DNA from: Hominiventricola aquisgranensis
GTDB lineage: Bacteria > Bacillota > Clostridia > Lachnospirales > Lachnospiraceae
NCBI RefSeq assembly: GCF_040096225.1
Contig: NZ_JBBMFC010000012.1
Coordinates: 37,790-101,789 of the forward strand
Length of the DNA: 64,000 nt
Direction of reading: 5' to 3'
The position numbers were made by a program, and so were the translations under genes. The notes beneath the pieces are model-generated. The model saw only the letters and a list, made by a program, of their open reading frames with translations. It searched no databases and was not told where the DNA came from. Each line of letters begins with the position of its first letter. The first letter of the stretch is position 1. Of this stretch, positions 1 to 8,058 are shown in pieces.

Positions 1-554
1 ATATCCGCAGGAAATTTGTTAACAAAACATATTTTGCTATCTATAAAGAATTCTTTTTTATATACCTTATTCCACCTAAATCCCTCAATATCCAAAGATG
101 TAAGAAATCTTTTAAAAGTGTCCCTTCCATATAATATTTCGCCCGTTTTCAATTCTGGAGAATACCAAGGTAATATATTTCCTTTTTCATCAATATACGT
201 ATATGAACTTATAGCACAGTCTGCTTCTGTTTTTTCTAAATAGCTTATCATTTGTTCAAAAAAATCCAATGCCAATTCATCATCATGATCTACAAATCCT
301 ATATATTTTCCACTTGCTTTTTGAATAAATTCGTTCATTTTTTCAATAGAATGACCATTTTCTCCTGTTTCCAAAATAATTCTTGTGTCTTTCTCGCTAT
401 ACCATTGACATATACTAAAAGAATTGTCTTGAGACCCATCATTATAAATATAAATTTCAACATCTCTATATGATTGATTTATTACACTGTCTAAACACTT
501 TTCTATATATTTTTCGCCATTGTAAACCGGAATGTAAATTGATAATTTAGGCAT
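1..554 (-). CDS. Glycosyltransferase family 2, partial (C-terminus outside window)
   Basis: The amino-terminal 184 codons of a GT-A fold glycosyltransferase that would add a sugar to the surface polysaccharide on the cytoplasmic face. The translation opens MPKLSIYIPVYNGEKYIEK, the usual family 2 nucleotide-binding start, followed by YNDGSQDN and a VDHDDE metal-binding motif. An in-frame ATG three codons upstream (563) is possible. A GGAG lies only three bases before the 554 start and a GGGG run lies nine bases before it, so the start is not settled. It is the last polysaccharide gene visible and is separated from the PEP mutase fusion by an IS200-like element. The acceptor and donor sugars cannot be told from sequence. 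Confidence 0.85.
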   Translation of the reverse strand, partial: MPKLSIYIPVYNGEKYIEKCLDSVINQSYRDVEIYIYNDGSQDNSFSICQWYSEKDTRIILETGENGHSIEKMNEFIQKASGKYIGFVDHDDELALDFFEQMISYLEKTEADCAISSYTYIDEKGNILPWYSPELKTGEILYGRDTFKRFLTSLDIEGFRWNKVYKKEFFIDSKICFVNKFPAD

Positions 555-593
555 TTTCTCCATCCCCGAACTTATTTTTCAGTTCTAGTCACC

Positions 594-616
594 AACCACC
601 ACTTCAAGTGGTGGTT
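594..616. repeat. Perfect palindrome at IS200 end
   Basis: AACCACCACTT and AAGTGGTGGTT, 11-bp arms with a single-base centre. It lies downstream of the transposase stop and matches the place of the right-end recognition hairpin of IS200-type elements. Confidence 0.75.
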
Positions 617-691
617 TGATATTAGCCCTCCTAATGGCTATGTTACTGCTCATCCCGAAGGGTGGTGTCGCAAGCGTTAATACTGGCCCAC

Positions 692-1110
692 TTACAATGC
701 GGTACCTCGTGAGTCTTCTTTTCTAGACTCTTCTGCTTGCTCTTTTATATACTTTTGTACGGCTTCATCCGCAATATTGCCAATTGTCTCCACATAATAT
801 CCTTGCCCAAAATGCTTTATCCAATTTGCTCTGGATGTCTGTTATATATCATCAATGTACTCTTTCCTTTTAGATACCCCATAAATTTTGATATACTCAA
901 TTTGGGTGAAGTTGCCACACTTAGATGTACATGATCAATACAAACTGCTCCAGCTATTATTTCAGCATCCTTATACTTGCATAGCGTAGAAAGTATTTCT
1001 CTGACATCATTTCTCAATTGTCCGTATAAAATCCTCTTTCTGTATTTTGGAATAAAAACTATATGATACTGGCATTTCCATTTTGTATGTGATAAACTTC
1101 TATTGTCCAT
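692..1110 (-). pseudogene. tnpA: IS200 transposase TnpA, double frameshift
   Basis: The start at 1110 encodes a normal TnpA front half (HTKWKCQYHIVFIPKYRKR) with the HUH motif IDHVHLSV. The frame stops early at 817. Downstream the coding signal moves through the other two frames. One reads LDKAFWAR just past the end of the first. The next reads GYYVETIGNIADEAVQKYI, which contains the catalytic tyrosine region, and runs to a stop at 692. Joining the three pieces gives about 139 residues, the family's normal length, so two small deletions of one or two bases near 800-820 inactivate the gene. The ribosome site AGGAGGCGG precedes the ATG. It probably can no longer move itself. Confidence 0.85.
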
Positions 1111-1119
1111 TTGGACCGC

Positions 1120-1169
1120 CTCCTATTTTGAGATTGGCTTGCGACACCATTCTCATTTTATCATAGGAG
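1120..1169 (-). promoter_or_regulatory. Leader stem hiding the tnpA ribosome site
   Basis: On the minus strand CTCCTAT (1163-1169) is complementary to ATAGGAG (1120-1126), which contains the tnpA ribosome-binding site. The 7-bp stem would sequester it, with about 36 bases between the arms. IS200 transposases are known to be kept low by such a 5' hairpin; here it is read from sequence only. Confidence 0.5.
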
Positions 1170-1243
1170 ACTTTTTTATAGCATCCTCTACGTTTCCACT
1201 TATTCTATTCTCCCCAGCTTAGCTGGGAGATTAGACTTTTCAT

Positions 1244-2548
1244 TTATTCTTCCGGGATCAATGTAATAATATCCTTTATTGACATACACATAGCATCCGC
1301 TTCTTTTGCCCTATGATTTTTAAGAATTGCTTTTGCTGCCATCTGCATTGCAGGAAATCCACTTCGCATAAGTTGATTCGCATAAATTACCACATTCACG
1401 CCACGACTCTTAAACTCTTCCTCTGTAACCATATTAAATGAAGTAGGCACAACAACAATGGGGGTTATAGAATCCTTGCTTCTAAACGACTCAACAAACT
1501 CAAAAATTTCGGAAGGATCTTTTTTTCTTGAGTGAATCATAATAGCATCTGCACCGGCTTCTGTAAATGCAAAAGCTCTCATAAGAGCATCTTCCATTCC
1601 TTTTTCAAGAATTAATGATTCAATCCGGGCACAAATCATAAAATCAGCTGTTTTCTGAGCCTTTTTTCCAGCTCTTATTTTTTCCGAAAAGTTTTCAATT
1701 AAGTCTTGAGTCTGCTCAACTTCTGTTCCAAACAAAGAATTTTTTTTGAGCCCTGTTTTATCCTCAATTATGACCATGGAAACTCCCATTCGTTCAAGAG
1801 TTCTTACTGTATATACAAAATGCTCTGTTATACCTCCTGTATCTGCATCAAAAATAATCGGTTTCGTTGTAACCTCCATTACTTCATTCACATGTCGAAA
1901 TCTTGAAGTCATATCAACCAGTTCTATGTCCGGTTTTCCCTCAGCTGTAGAATCGCACAGTGAAGATGACCAGATTGCATCAAACTGATGAGCTCCCCCA
2001 TTATCAGATTCCACCGTTTTCTCACAGATCAATCCTGTAATTCCATCATGCGCTTCCATCGCCGTAATCAAACCCTTTACCGAAAGCATTCTTTTCAGTC
2101 TAGAACGCCTTACATCTGGCAGTGATGCCTCTGATCGTGCTCTTCTTTCTATCTCATCATACTTTTCATTTTTTGAATAAGGATATTCTACCAATTGTCC
2201 CCCATAGGTGGCAAGTATTTGACATACCTCATCACGTAGATGTTTTTGAAATCCCTCTTTCCAATCATCTCCATGTACTACTATATCAGGTTTCAGCTCT
2301 TCCAAAATGGCTTTATAGGACAATGTCTTTTGTTCTACTACACTGGACACTCCTACAATGTTTTCAAACATAATTTTTCTTTCTTCAAATGGAAGAAGCG
2401 GAAATCTTTTGTATGATGCCACAGCTTCATCCGACATCACACCAATAATCAGTTTCCCTAATTTCTCAGCCTTTCGAATTATTTCAATATGTCCTGAATG
2501 AATCATATCTGTTGAAAAACACATATAAACAATTTTTTCATCTGTCAT
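1244..2548 (-). CDS. aepX: Cytidylyltransferase-phosphoenolpyruvate mutase fusion
   Basis: Two enzymes in one chain of 434 residues. Residues 5-140 form a nucleotidyltransferase domain with the HSGH motif (17-20), expected to activate a phosphonate or phosphate head group with CTP. Residues 150-434 form an isocitrate-lyase-fold domain with DADTGG (234-239) and EDKTGLKKNS (262-271). The latter fits the EDKxxxxxNS signature that marks PEP mutase, which makes phosphonopyruvate from PEP and forms the C-P bond. The same fusion order is known in Fom1-like and phosphonolipid/phosphonoglycan pathways. The next gene upstream encodes a LicD protein, a plausible transferase for the CMP-activated group. 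The decarboxylase and transaminase needed for 2-aminoethylphosphonate are not in this window. Confidence 0.88.
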   Translation of the reverse strand: MTDEKIVYMCFSTDMIHSGHIEIIRKAEKLGKLIIGVMSDEAVASYKRFPLLPFEERKIMFENIVGVSSVVEQKTLSYKAILEELKPDIVVHGDDWKEGFQKHLRDEVCQILATYGGQLVEYPYSKNEKYDEIERRARSEASLPDVRRSRLKRMLSVKGLITAMEAHDGITGLICEKTVESDNGGAHQFDAIWSSSLCDSTAEGKPDIELVDMTSRFRHVNEVMEVTTKPIIFDADTGGITEHFVYTVRTLERMGVSMVIIEDKTGLKKNSLFGTEVEQTQDLIENFSEKIRAGKKAQKTADFMICARIESLILEKGMEDALMRAFAFTEAGADAIMIHSRKKDPSEIFEFVESFRSKDSITPIVVVPTSFNMVTEEEFKSRGVNVVIYANQLMRSGFPAMQMAAKAILKNHRAKEADAMCMSIKDIITLIPEE

Positions 2549-2577
2549 TAGTCCAAATCTCCTATTATTCTCTATAT

Positions 2578-3270
2578 CTAAATTCTATAATATGTTATTT
2601 TAGTTACAGTTTCAATTTTCGATCTATTCGGTACAAACGATGGATTCGGTTTTCTCCATTCTTCACCATAAAACGCAACCATGATAGGCTCATAATTTTC
2701 AGGTATCTGCACCACAATATCATTACATTTTTTTAGAATCAAAGAATTTACTTGAGGTGCCTGACAAATCCAATACTGATATAACTCTTCTTTTGCATTC
2801 CCGTAATATTTATTAGGTATCTCATACCCTCCATAGAGACATTCTTCTATACCTGTCCCTTTTTGTTTTAGAGAAAAATCACAAAGCACTCCCTTCTTCT
2901 TATATGATTGGGCTATTATCTCTCCCTCTCTCTCTACCGTTCTATACTTATGAAATCCAACTGCTTTCATATCCTTTTCGAAATTTTCCCAAGAAAACAT
3001 CTGCGATTCTAATATAATAAAATCCAAATCATCATCCCATGGAATTAACTTATTATCTCTAACTATTCCCAATAAAGTACCATAGTAACAGGAAACAGCA
3101 TAATTTCTAGCAAATGCCATCTTAAATATGTCATCAAGCACTTCATATCCATGTTTGTCATACGCTTTTTTCTTCCTTTTCTCTGCTTTTACATTTCTAT
3201 TCACTCGATAAGTATGCCATATATTATACAAGTGTGGAAATCTGCTTTTTACTTTTTCTTTGTTCATCAT
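2578..3270 (-). CDS. LicD family phospho/phosphonate head-group transferase
   Basis: A 230-residue LicD-type protein of the nucleotidyltransferase fold. The hallmark YGTLLGIVRDNKLIPWDDD lies in the first third, with the paired aspartates that bind metal. Family members move phosphocholine, phosphoethanolamine or aminoethylphosphonate from CDP or CMP carriers onto cell-surface glycans. The gene sits 29 bases before the cytidylyltransferase-PEP mutase fusion, so the likely donor is a CMP-activated phosphonate; that is inference from context. GAGGAGACGATA precedes two adjacent ATG codons and either could be the start. The gap to the upstream GT-D gene is 12 bases, so they are surely co-transcribed. 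Confidence 0.85.
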   Translation of the reverse strand: MMNKEKVKSRFPHLYNIWHTYRVNRNVKAEKRKKKAYDKHGYEVLDDIFKMAFARNYAVSCYYGTLLGIVRDNKLIPWDDDLDFIILESQMFSWENFEKDMKAVGFHKYRTVEREGEIIAQSYKKKGVLCDFSLKQKGTGIEECLYGGYEIPNKYYGNAKEELYQYWICQAPQVNSLILKKCNDIVVQIPENYEPIMVAFYGEEWRKPNPSFVPNRSKIETVTKITYYRI

Positions 3271-3282
3271 TATCGTCTCCTC

Positions 3283-4167
3283 TTAATCCGGTGCATAAAA
3301 TTTTCTAATATTATCTTCTGTCCCTTCCATTCCCTTCATGAAAGCATCATAATATTTTGCCAAATGTCCTACATCCCAGCATGTATATCCCTGTTCAGCC
3401 AATTCAGCTGCCATAACCTTTCCTGCCATTCCTAATATAAAAACAATTATTGGATTATCGACCTTTTGTTCTTGAATTTCTTTCATGATTCTGTCATGCT
3501 CTGTCCAGGCATTTTTTGCCGGTCCATATATATATATCTTATTTTGGGCTAATTCAAATATATCATACTGTAATTTTTCTAATACCCCTATCCCACTTAC
3601 AATAATTATATTTTTATTTACAAAAGCATTTCTCCATTTTTCATATCGCCTAATATTCATGGGATCTTCATGTTTTCCAAATTGATATCCTGTTAAAGTA
3701 GCATCAATATAAGTAATTTCAGGATTCAATATTTTCTTATAATATTGCCTATAGTCATATGCATACCTCCTATAAAAATCCGAGTAATTTCGCACGTAGC
3801 CGGGAATATAATAATTTCTATTAATTCCAACAAGCAAATTTTCTTTCTTTTCAGACAAAATTTTTCTAAGACCATCCGCTAAATCTCTATCATAATTTTG
3901 AAAGGGTTGATCCATTCCCATCATAATTTTCACTTCACCATCACTCGTTCTAACAAATGATTTTCTTGTTTCTAATATTAAATCCAGTGACTTCTCCCCA
4001 TCGAGAATTTTAGGTTTCACCGTTCCACCATCTATAAGATCATACTCATATTGAACATCGTCAAGAATTTTATTTGTCAAATATACAATATCTTTTTCTC
4101 GTTGATCCCATAGACTATTCTTGGATAAATAATTTAAATTTCTTAATAAATTTTTAATTTTTCCCAT
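3283..4167 (-). CDS. GT-D fold glycosyltransferase (SP_1767/DUF1792 type)
   Basis: A 294-residue protein resembling the GT-D fold glycosyltransferases first described for streptococcal Fap1 glycosylation. The segment SFVRTSDGEVKIMMGMDQPF contains the DGE (D-x-E) metal motif of the family near residue 75, followed by the LLVGI strand. The carboxy-terminal part (PIIVFILGMAGKVMAAELAEQG, WDVGHL) is the usual nucleotide-binding half. It probably adds a hexose to the growing repeat unit in the cytoplasm. It is co-directional and nearly contiguous with the LicD gene. A weak palindrome (4258-4271) and a TATAAT-like box lie in the 128 bases upstream, so a local promoter is possible. Confidence 0.75.
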   Translation of the reverse strand: MGKIKNLLRNLNYLSKNSLWDQREKDIVYLTNKILDDVQYEYDLIDGGTVKPKILDGEKSLDLILETRKSFVRTSDGEVKIMMGMDQPFQNYDRDLADGLRKILSEKKENLLVGINRNYYIPGYVRNYSDFYRRYAYDYRQYYKKILNPEITYIDATLTGYQFGKHEDPMNIRRYEKWRNAFVNKNIIIVSGIGVLEKLQYDIFELAQNKIYIYGPAKNAWTEHDRIMKEIQEQKVDNPIIVFILGMAGKVMAAELAEQGYTCWDVGHLAKYYDAFMKGMEGTEDNIRKFYAPD

Positions 4168-4295
4168 GCTAACCGTTTATCCTCTCTCTTAATACCTATT
4201 TTAAGTAACTTGAATTACATTATAAAATACTTTATCATATACAGTTTAACTATTAAACCAAACTCGTTTGGCCAGTATTTTCTCATATGGCACAG

Positions 4296-4562
4296 CTAAT
4301 TGAATTTAAACAATGCCTCTGCCCCACTTGCATTTAAATCATACGCACTATACATGCTTATAACTAAATCCGGCTCTGTTTCTTCAATTATAGACATAAC
4401 TAACAGTAAAAACTGTCCCACTCCACTTTCAAGATAAAAAACTGCACTCATAATGAGCAAAAAAGCATTTTTTAACCAAGTTGGTTGGTTTCTTAAAAAC
4501 CAATTACCAGCAATGGTAATCGGTAAAAATATAAATAAAAATATGCCTGATGCAAAAACCAT
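4296..4562 (-). pseudogene. Fused remnant of an AlgI-like O-acetyltransferase and its DHHW partner
   Basis: An 88-codon frame whose two halves belong to different families. Residues 1-58 (MVFASGIFLFIFLPITIAGN and following hydrophobic helices) are the beginning of an MBOAT/AlgI-type membrane O-acyltransferase. The last 28 residues (PDLVISMYSAYDLNASG) look like the extreme carboxy-terminus of the DHHW/AlgX-like protein usually encoded next to it. About 2.5 kb between the two ends appears to have been deleted, leaving an in-frame scar. No catalytic histidine of MBOAT remains. It shows that the ancestral locus O-acetylated its polysaccharide. Confidence 0.7.
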
Positions 4563-4570
4563 TTTATCAT

Positions 4571-4610
4571 TGCATGATATTTAAAAGTTAATTATCACAC
4601 GTCTCCTTTT
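4571..4610 (-). repeat. Direct repeat copy A, left edge of three-gene cassette
   Basis: About 40 bases that begin TGCATGATA on the plus strand, pass through a CACAC core and end in TCCTTT. They align with 8068-8108 in the same orientation with about seven mismatches and one gap. Here they form the leader of the AlgI remnant. Confidence 0.6.
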
Positions 4611-4642
4611 AATATTGTTGTAATTACTATGTAAGTACTCTG

Positions 4643-5674
4643 TCAATTCTCATTGTTAACGATTGCTCTATATATTCCAAAAAAATAAAGATAGATTTTC
4701 CACTGTATTCTGTGTTTGAGTTTCAAATTACTTTTTATATCTCTGTAGCTTATTTTCATTGCGTATTCTTTCAAAACATTATAATCATTTTTCACTTCCT
4801 CATAATTTTCCGCCATCAACATACGTTGAAACAATTGCCTATATATAGCAATTTTATAAATTACTAAATGATTCTTTACGTTTTTAACATTGTAGCTATT
4901 GCCATTATCCTGTTCTATTATAGTTGCCATCTTTTCTATCACATCTATATTACACAAAATTGAACTGTTATATTTTCCTCCCGTCATCTGGCTCTCTCTA
5001 TGATCATATGTATATCCTATATAGGGGATGGTTCCATAACGCTTGCATTTTAAAATGGCTTCACAATTAAAAAGAGTATCCTCTCCATAAGGACATGGTT
5101 CTGCAAAAGTAATGTTCTGTATAATAGATTTTTTATATAATTTGTCCCATACAACAGTTCTTACACCGTCACAATATGAAAACATATTGCATAAAGCATC
5201 TTCCCCTGTAAAAACTGTCACTCCATTTGGATTAATCCTTTCTTTAGAAATATCGCCATCATATATTTCTCTAATTGACGCTGACACAATATCTAGATCA
5301 TTTTGTTTTTGCGCTTTGTGTAATTCCATATAGGTATCTTTTTCAATATAATCGTCCGCGTCTAAAAATGTAATAAATTCTCCTGAAGCTAATTTTATTC
5401 CTACATTTCTGGCAGATGCTGCTCCACCATTTTGTTTTGATATAACCTTAACTCTACTGTCATTCTTTGCTATTTCATTTGCTATAGACAATGTTCTATC
5501 CTGAGAGCCATCATCAACAACAATAACTTCAACATTTGTATAGCTTTGTTCAATGACAGAATTTAAGCATCTTTCTACTGTTTTCTCTGCATTGTATGCT
5601 GGAATAATTACTGATATTTTTCCGTTCTTTTTTTCTTTATTCTTGTCTAACTTTCTGATTTCTGAAGCCATCAT
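4643..5674 (-). CDS. Glycosyltransferase family 2
   Basis: A 343-residue inverting GT-A enzyme. It shows KISVIIPAYNAEKTVERCL near residue 20, VVDDGSQDRT near 53, NGGAASARNVGI near 83 and the metal-binding FLDADDYIEKDTY near 105. The later WDKLYKK and PYGEDTLFNCE motifs are typical of EpsJ/WcaA-like transferases of bacterial capsule and EPS loci. No transmembrane segment is evident, so it works as a cytoplasmic, peripherally bound enzyme on lipid-linked sugar. The start immediately follows the stop of the fucosyltransferase gene, so translation is coupled. Donor sugar unknown. Confidence 0.88.
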   Translation of the reverse strand: MMASEIRKLDKNKEKKNGKISVIIPAYNAEKTVERCLNSVIEQSYTNVEVIVVDDGSQDRTLSIANEIAKNDSRVKVISKQNGGAASARNVGIKLASGEFITFLDADDYIEKDTYMELHKAQKQNDLDIVSASIREIYDGDISKERINPNGVTVFTGEDALCNMFSYCDGVRTVVWDKLYKKSIIQNITFAEPCPYGEDTLFNCEAILKCKRYGTIPYIGYTYDHRESQMTGGKYNSSILCNIDVIEKMATIIEQDNGNSYNVKNVKNHLVIYKIAIYRQLFQRMLMAENYEEVKNDYNVLKEYAMKISYRDIKSNLKLKHRIQWKIYLYFFGIYRAIVNNEN

Positions 5675-6616
5675 CTAGCCTTCCGCTCCTATGCATATCC
5701 AATTTTCTTGATATATATCGTTATACAATCCGCTCTCATTGTTTCGCCATTTATCAGGAGCTACAACTATTTTATCCAGACTATCATTTAAATACTGTCC
5801 CCACCAGAAAAAACTACTATTTGATATAACTTGATATTTACATAAGCTCAATAAGTGCAACATTTCCCATGGTTTTAGATTTCCAGACACCGAAGAAGTA
5901 ATATATGTTTTATCTAAATCACACGAGATATTTGTCTCAGTCCATTCTATATCATCCGTAAAAAAAAATACCTTCAAGTTAGTTGCCTTACTCTCCAATT
6001 TCTTTTTTAATATTTCTACTCCGATCTCATAATATTTAGGTGTACAAACATCACAATAATTTTTATTTTCAGCAGAAACAAAATCACCTCTCCTTACCCC
6101 TACTGCAATGGCTGTATGTTGTAAAATGTCCTCAGCAATTTTTTTTGCACAATCACTATTCATTTCAACGCTAAAATCATCTCTAATAATATCATTAATA
6201 CTGTCAAAGAAACGCGGAGATTCATAAAAACCCATAACCAGTTTATTCTTAAACATACTTTTATATCGAAATTGATGATAACCTATGGTGTACATATAAA
6301 TCCCAAATATTTCTAATATATTAGAGTATCTGTCTTCCAATGCTCTAACATCGTTCCATGTGTGGATACGTGTTCTTTTTTTAAAGTATATGTATAGTAC
6401 ACTTCTTTGTATTAAATTTAACTTTCTTTTCTCTATATGAACATTATTTGAACACTTAAAGTATTCCATGTAATTTATCCATGTTTCATCATTGAATTCA
6501 AAATTGGAGAAATCAAATGCTATACCTTGCCCTGGATCCTTGCTTTGTAATTTTCTTGCCATAGCATATGAAAACATTTGGTTTCCCATCCGTCCTAATA
6601 TTTCTACATATATCAT
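5675..6616 (-). CDS. GT11 alpha-1,2-fucosyltransferase-like enzyme
   Basis: A 313-residue family 11 glycosyltransferase. The start IYVEILGRMGNQMFSYAMAR carries the GRMGNQMF motif, and VGVRRGDF (residues 172-179) is the GDP-fucose binding signature. The motifs SNSSFFWWGQYLN and PWEML later in the chain complete the family pattern. The known reaction is transfer of L-fucose from GDP-fucose to galactose in alpha-1,2 linkage; some relatives use other acceptors. Fucosylated or host-like glycans would fit a gut commensal. No GDP-fucose synthesis genes are in this window, so the donor would have to come from elsewhere. It sits between the flippase and a GT2 gene in one operon. Confidence 0.85.
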   Translation of the reverse strand: MIYVEILGRMGNQMFSYAMARKLQSKDPGQGIAFDFSNFEFNDETWINYMEYFKCSNNVHIEKRKLNLIQRSVLYIYFKKRTRIHTWNDVRALEDRYSNILEIFGIYMYTIGYHQFRYKSMFKNKLVMGFYESPRFFDSINDIIRDDFSVEMNSDCAKKIAEDILQHTAIAVGVRRGDFVSAENKNYCDVCTPKYYEIGVEILKKKLESKATNLKVFFFTDDIEWTETNISCDLDKTYITSSVSGNLKPWEMLHLLSLCKYQVISNSSFFWWGQYLNDSLDKIVVAPDKWRNNESGLYNDIYQENWICIGAEG

Positions 6617-6639
6617 AGTTAGTCGCCTTCCAAATAATT

Positions 6640-8058
6640 TTATGTTTTATTCTTTCTTATCAAATTCTTCCATTTACTTTTCGCCCACAAAATATTATTC
6701 CAATTCAAAGCAATAATTGTAAGTACACCGATTCCTGCCACACAAATATTTTGAATACTGATAATTGTGACTGCTTGTATACAAAGTACACTATACATAA
6801 ATAATGCTTTTTTCCATTTTATCCTCACATTGCTACTTTTCATGCCTTCATAGCAATTTAATATCCATGAAATCAAAAATGTAAAAACTGTTGCTATTGC
6901 AGCCCCCATTGCATCGTTTGTTACAATTATCAAAATATAATTTAATATTGAGTTTGATAAAGCAGCTATTATTGAAATAACCATAGCTTTCTTAGTCTTC
7001 TTATATATTGACAAAAAATTCCCCATCAGTCCACTTGCACTGCTCAAGACAACGGATATAATAAGTAACGGTACATAGCGCCATGCATCATAAAAATCAT
7101 TTGAATACAATATTCTTGCCAAAGGACAAGTTATGGCTATTAGTATTGCCCCTCCAAAGCAAAACAAAAAATTATAAACATCATACACTTTTGCTATATA
7201 TTCACGACCCTCATTCGTTTTATAAGAATCATATAACGTATATATCCAGGCTTGACGAAACACATTATCTATAGCCTGTAAAATGGTAGGAATTTTATAC
7301 GCTACAGAATATATACCATTCATGGATGCTCCACATAATAACGTAACAAAATATCGGTCCGAAGACGAAACTATCCACCATGATAATCCAGAAAATATTG
7401 TAGGGACGCTAAACTGTAGCATATCTTTTCTCAAAGTCCTATATGCTGTTACATCTCTACTTCTAGGCGTTGATATAGTTTTCAAATTGCAACTAATTAA
7501 AAGAATAATATTGAAGAAATACCCTGCTGCCGATGAAATTAGGAATCCATATAATCCCTTCTTCAATACTACAATAAACAAAATATTACTCAATATGCTG
7601 ACCAATGAACTTCCAACACCGCAGATTGTTACTAATTTCATTTTCTCAATTCCGCGAGTATAGCTCATATTTATGTCTGACAATACAGACGATCCAGCAA
7701 TTATATATATATATAATAAATATGATGCATTTACATGAAACAAATAATGCGTTCCAATCAATCCAAGTAAAAATATAAGCATACCTATAAGATATGTTTG
7801 AACAGCAATCCAAATAGGTCGTCTATCATCCTTATTTTCTATGGTAAATCGAATAACAGCACTAGGAGTAGATAGTGCAATAAAAGGTGCAAGCAAACTT
7901 GCGGTGCTAATAATAACATCTGAAATACCATATTCTTCCGTTGTTAAATAAGAGGTATATAGTGGAACCAAAAAAAAGCTAAATACCTTTGGCATAAAAT
8001 ATACCAAGAACATTAAAATAATATTTTTCGCCAATTTTACATTTTTAGAGTTCTGCAT
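6640..8058 (-). CDS. wzx: Wzx-type polysaccharide flippase
   Basis: A 472-residue integral membrane protein of the MVF/MATE-like superfamily, with about 12-14 hydrophobic segments. The front end (MFLVYFMPKVFSFFLVPLYT, LTTEEYGISDV) is characteristic of O-antigen and EPS flippases. It would move the finished lipid-linked repeat unit across the membrane. There is no good ribosome site before the ATG. The start directly abuts the former stop codon of the decayed GT2 frame (TGAATG), so it was probably translated by coupling. The nonsense codon in that GT2 may now lower flippase output. No Wzy polymerase was recognised in the window. Confidence 0.88.
   Translation of the reverse strand: MQNSKNVKLAKNIILMFLVYFMPKVFSFFLVPLYTSYLTTEEYGISDVIISTASLLAPFIALSTPSAVIRFTIENKDDRRPIWIAVQTYLIGMLIFLLGLIGTHYLFHVNASYLLYIYIIAGSSVLSDINMSYTRGIEKMKLVTICGVGSSLVSILSNILFIVVLKKGLYGFLISSAAGYFFNIILLISCNLKTISTPRSRDVTAYRTLRKDMLQFSVPTIFSGLSWWIVSSSDRYFVTLLCGASMNGIYSVAYKIPTILQAIDNVFRQAWIYTLYDSYKTNEGREYIAKVYDVYNFLFCFGGAILIAITCPLARILYSNDFYDAWRYVPLLIISVVLSSASGLMGNFLSIYKKTKKAMVISIIAALSNSILNYILIIVTNDAMGAAIATVFTFLISWILNCYEGMKSSNVRIKWKKALFMYSVLCIQAVTIISIQNICVAGIGVLTIIALNWNNILWAKSKWKNLIRKNKT

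Larger units (their letters stand above)
585..1243 (-). mobile_element. IS200-like insertion element (decayed)
   Basis: A single-gene element carrying a Y1 (HUH) transposase remnant, without a tnpB. It has a perfect 11-bp palindrome at 594-616 at one end and a second hairpin around CCCAGCTTAGCTGGG at 1214-1228 at the other, as expected for single-stranded IS200/IS605 transposition. It also holds a perfect 13-bp inverted repeat (TGGTGTCGCAAGC, 663-675 against 1137-1149) on either side of the transposase. Insertion is immediately after the stop codon of the PEP mutase fusion. The exact ends are estimates because these elements make no target duplication. Confidence 0.75.

Noticed and set aside
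4258..4271. Palindrome CCAAACGAGTTTGG as a terminator
   Set aside because: The stem is short with an almost absent loop and only a weak T run; kept as a remark only.
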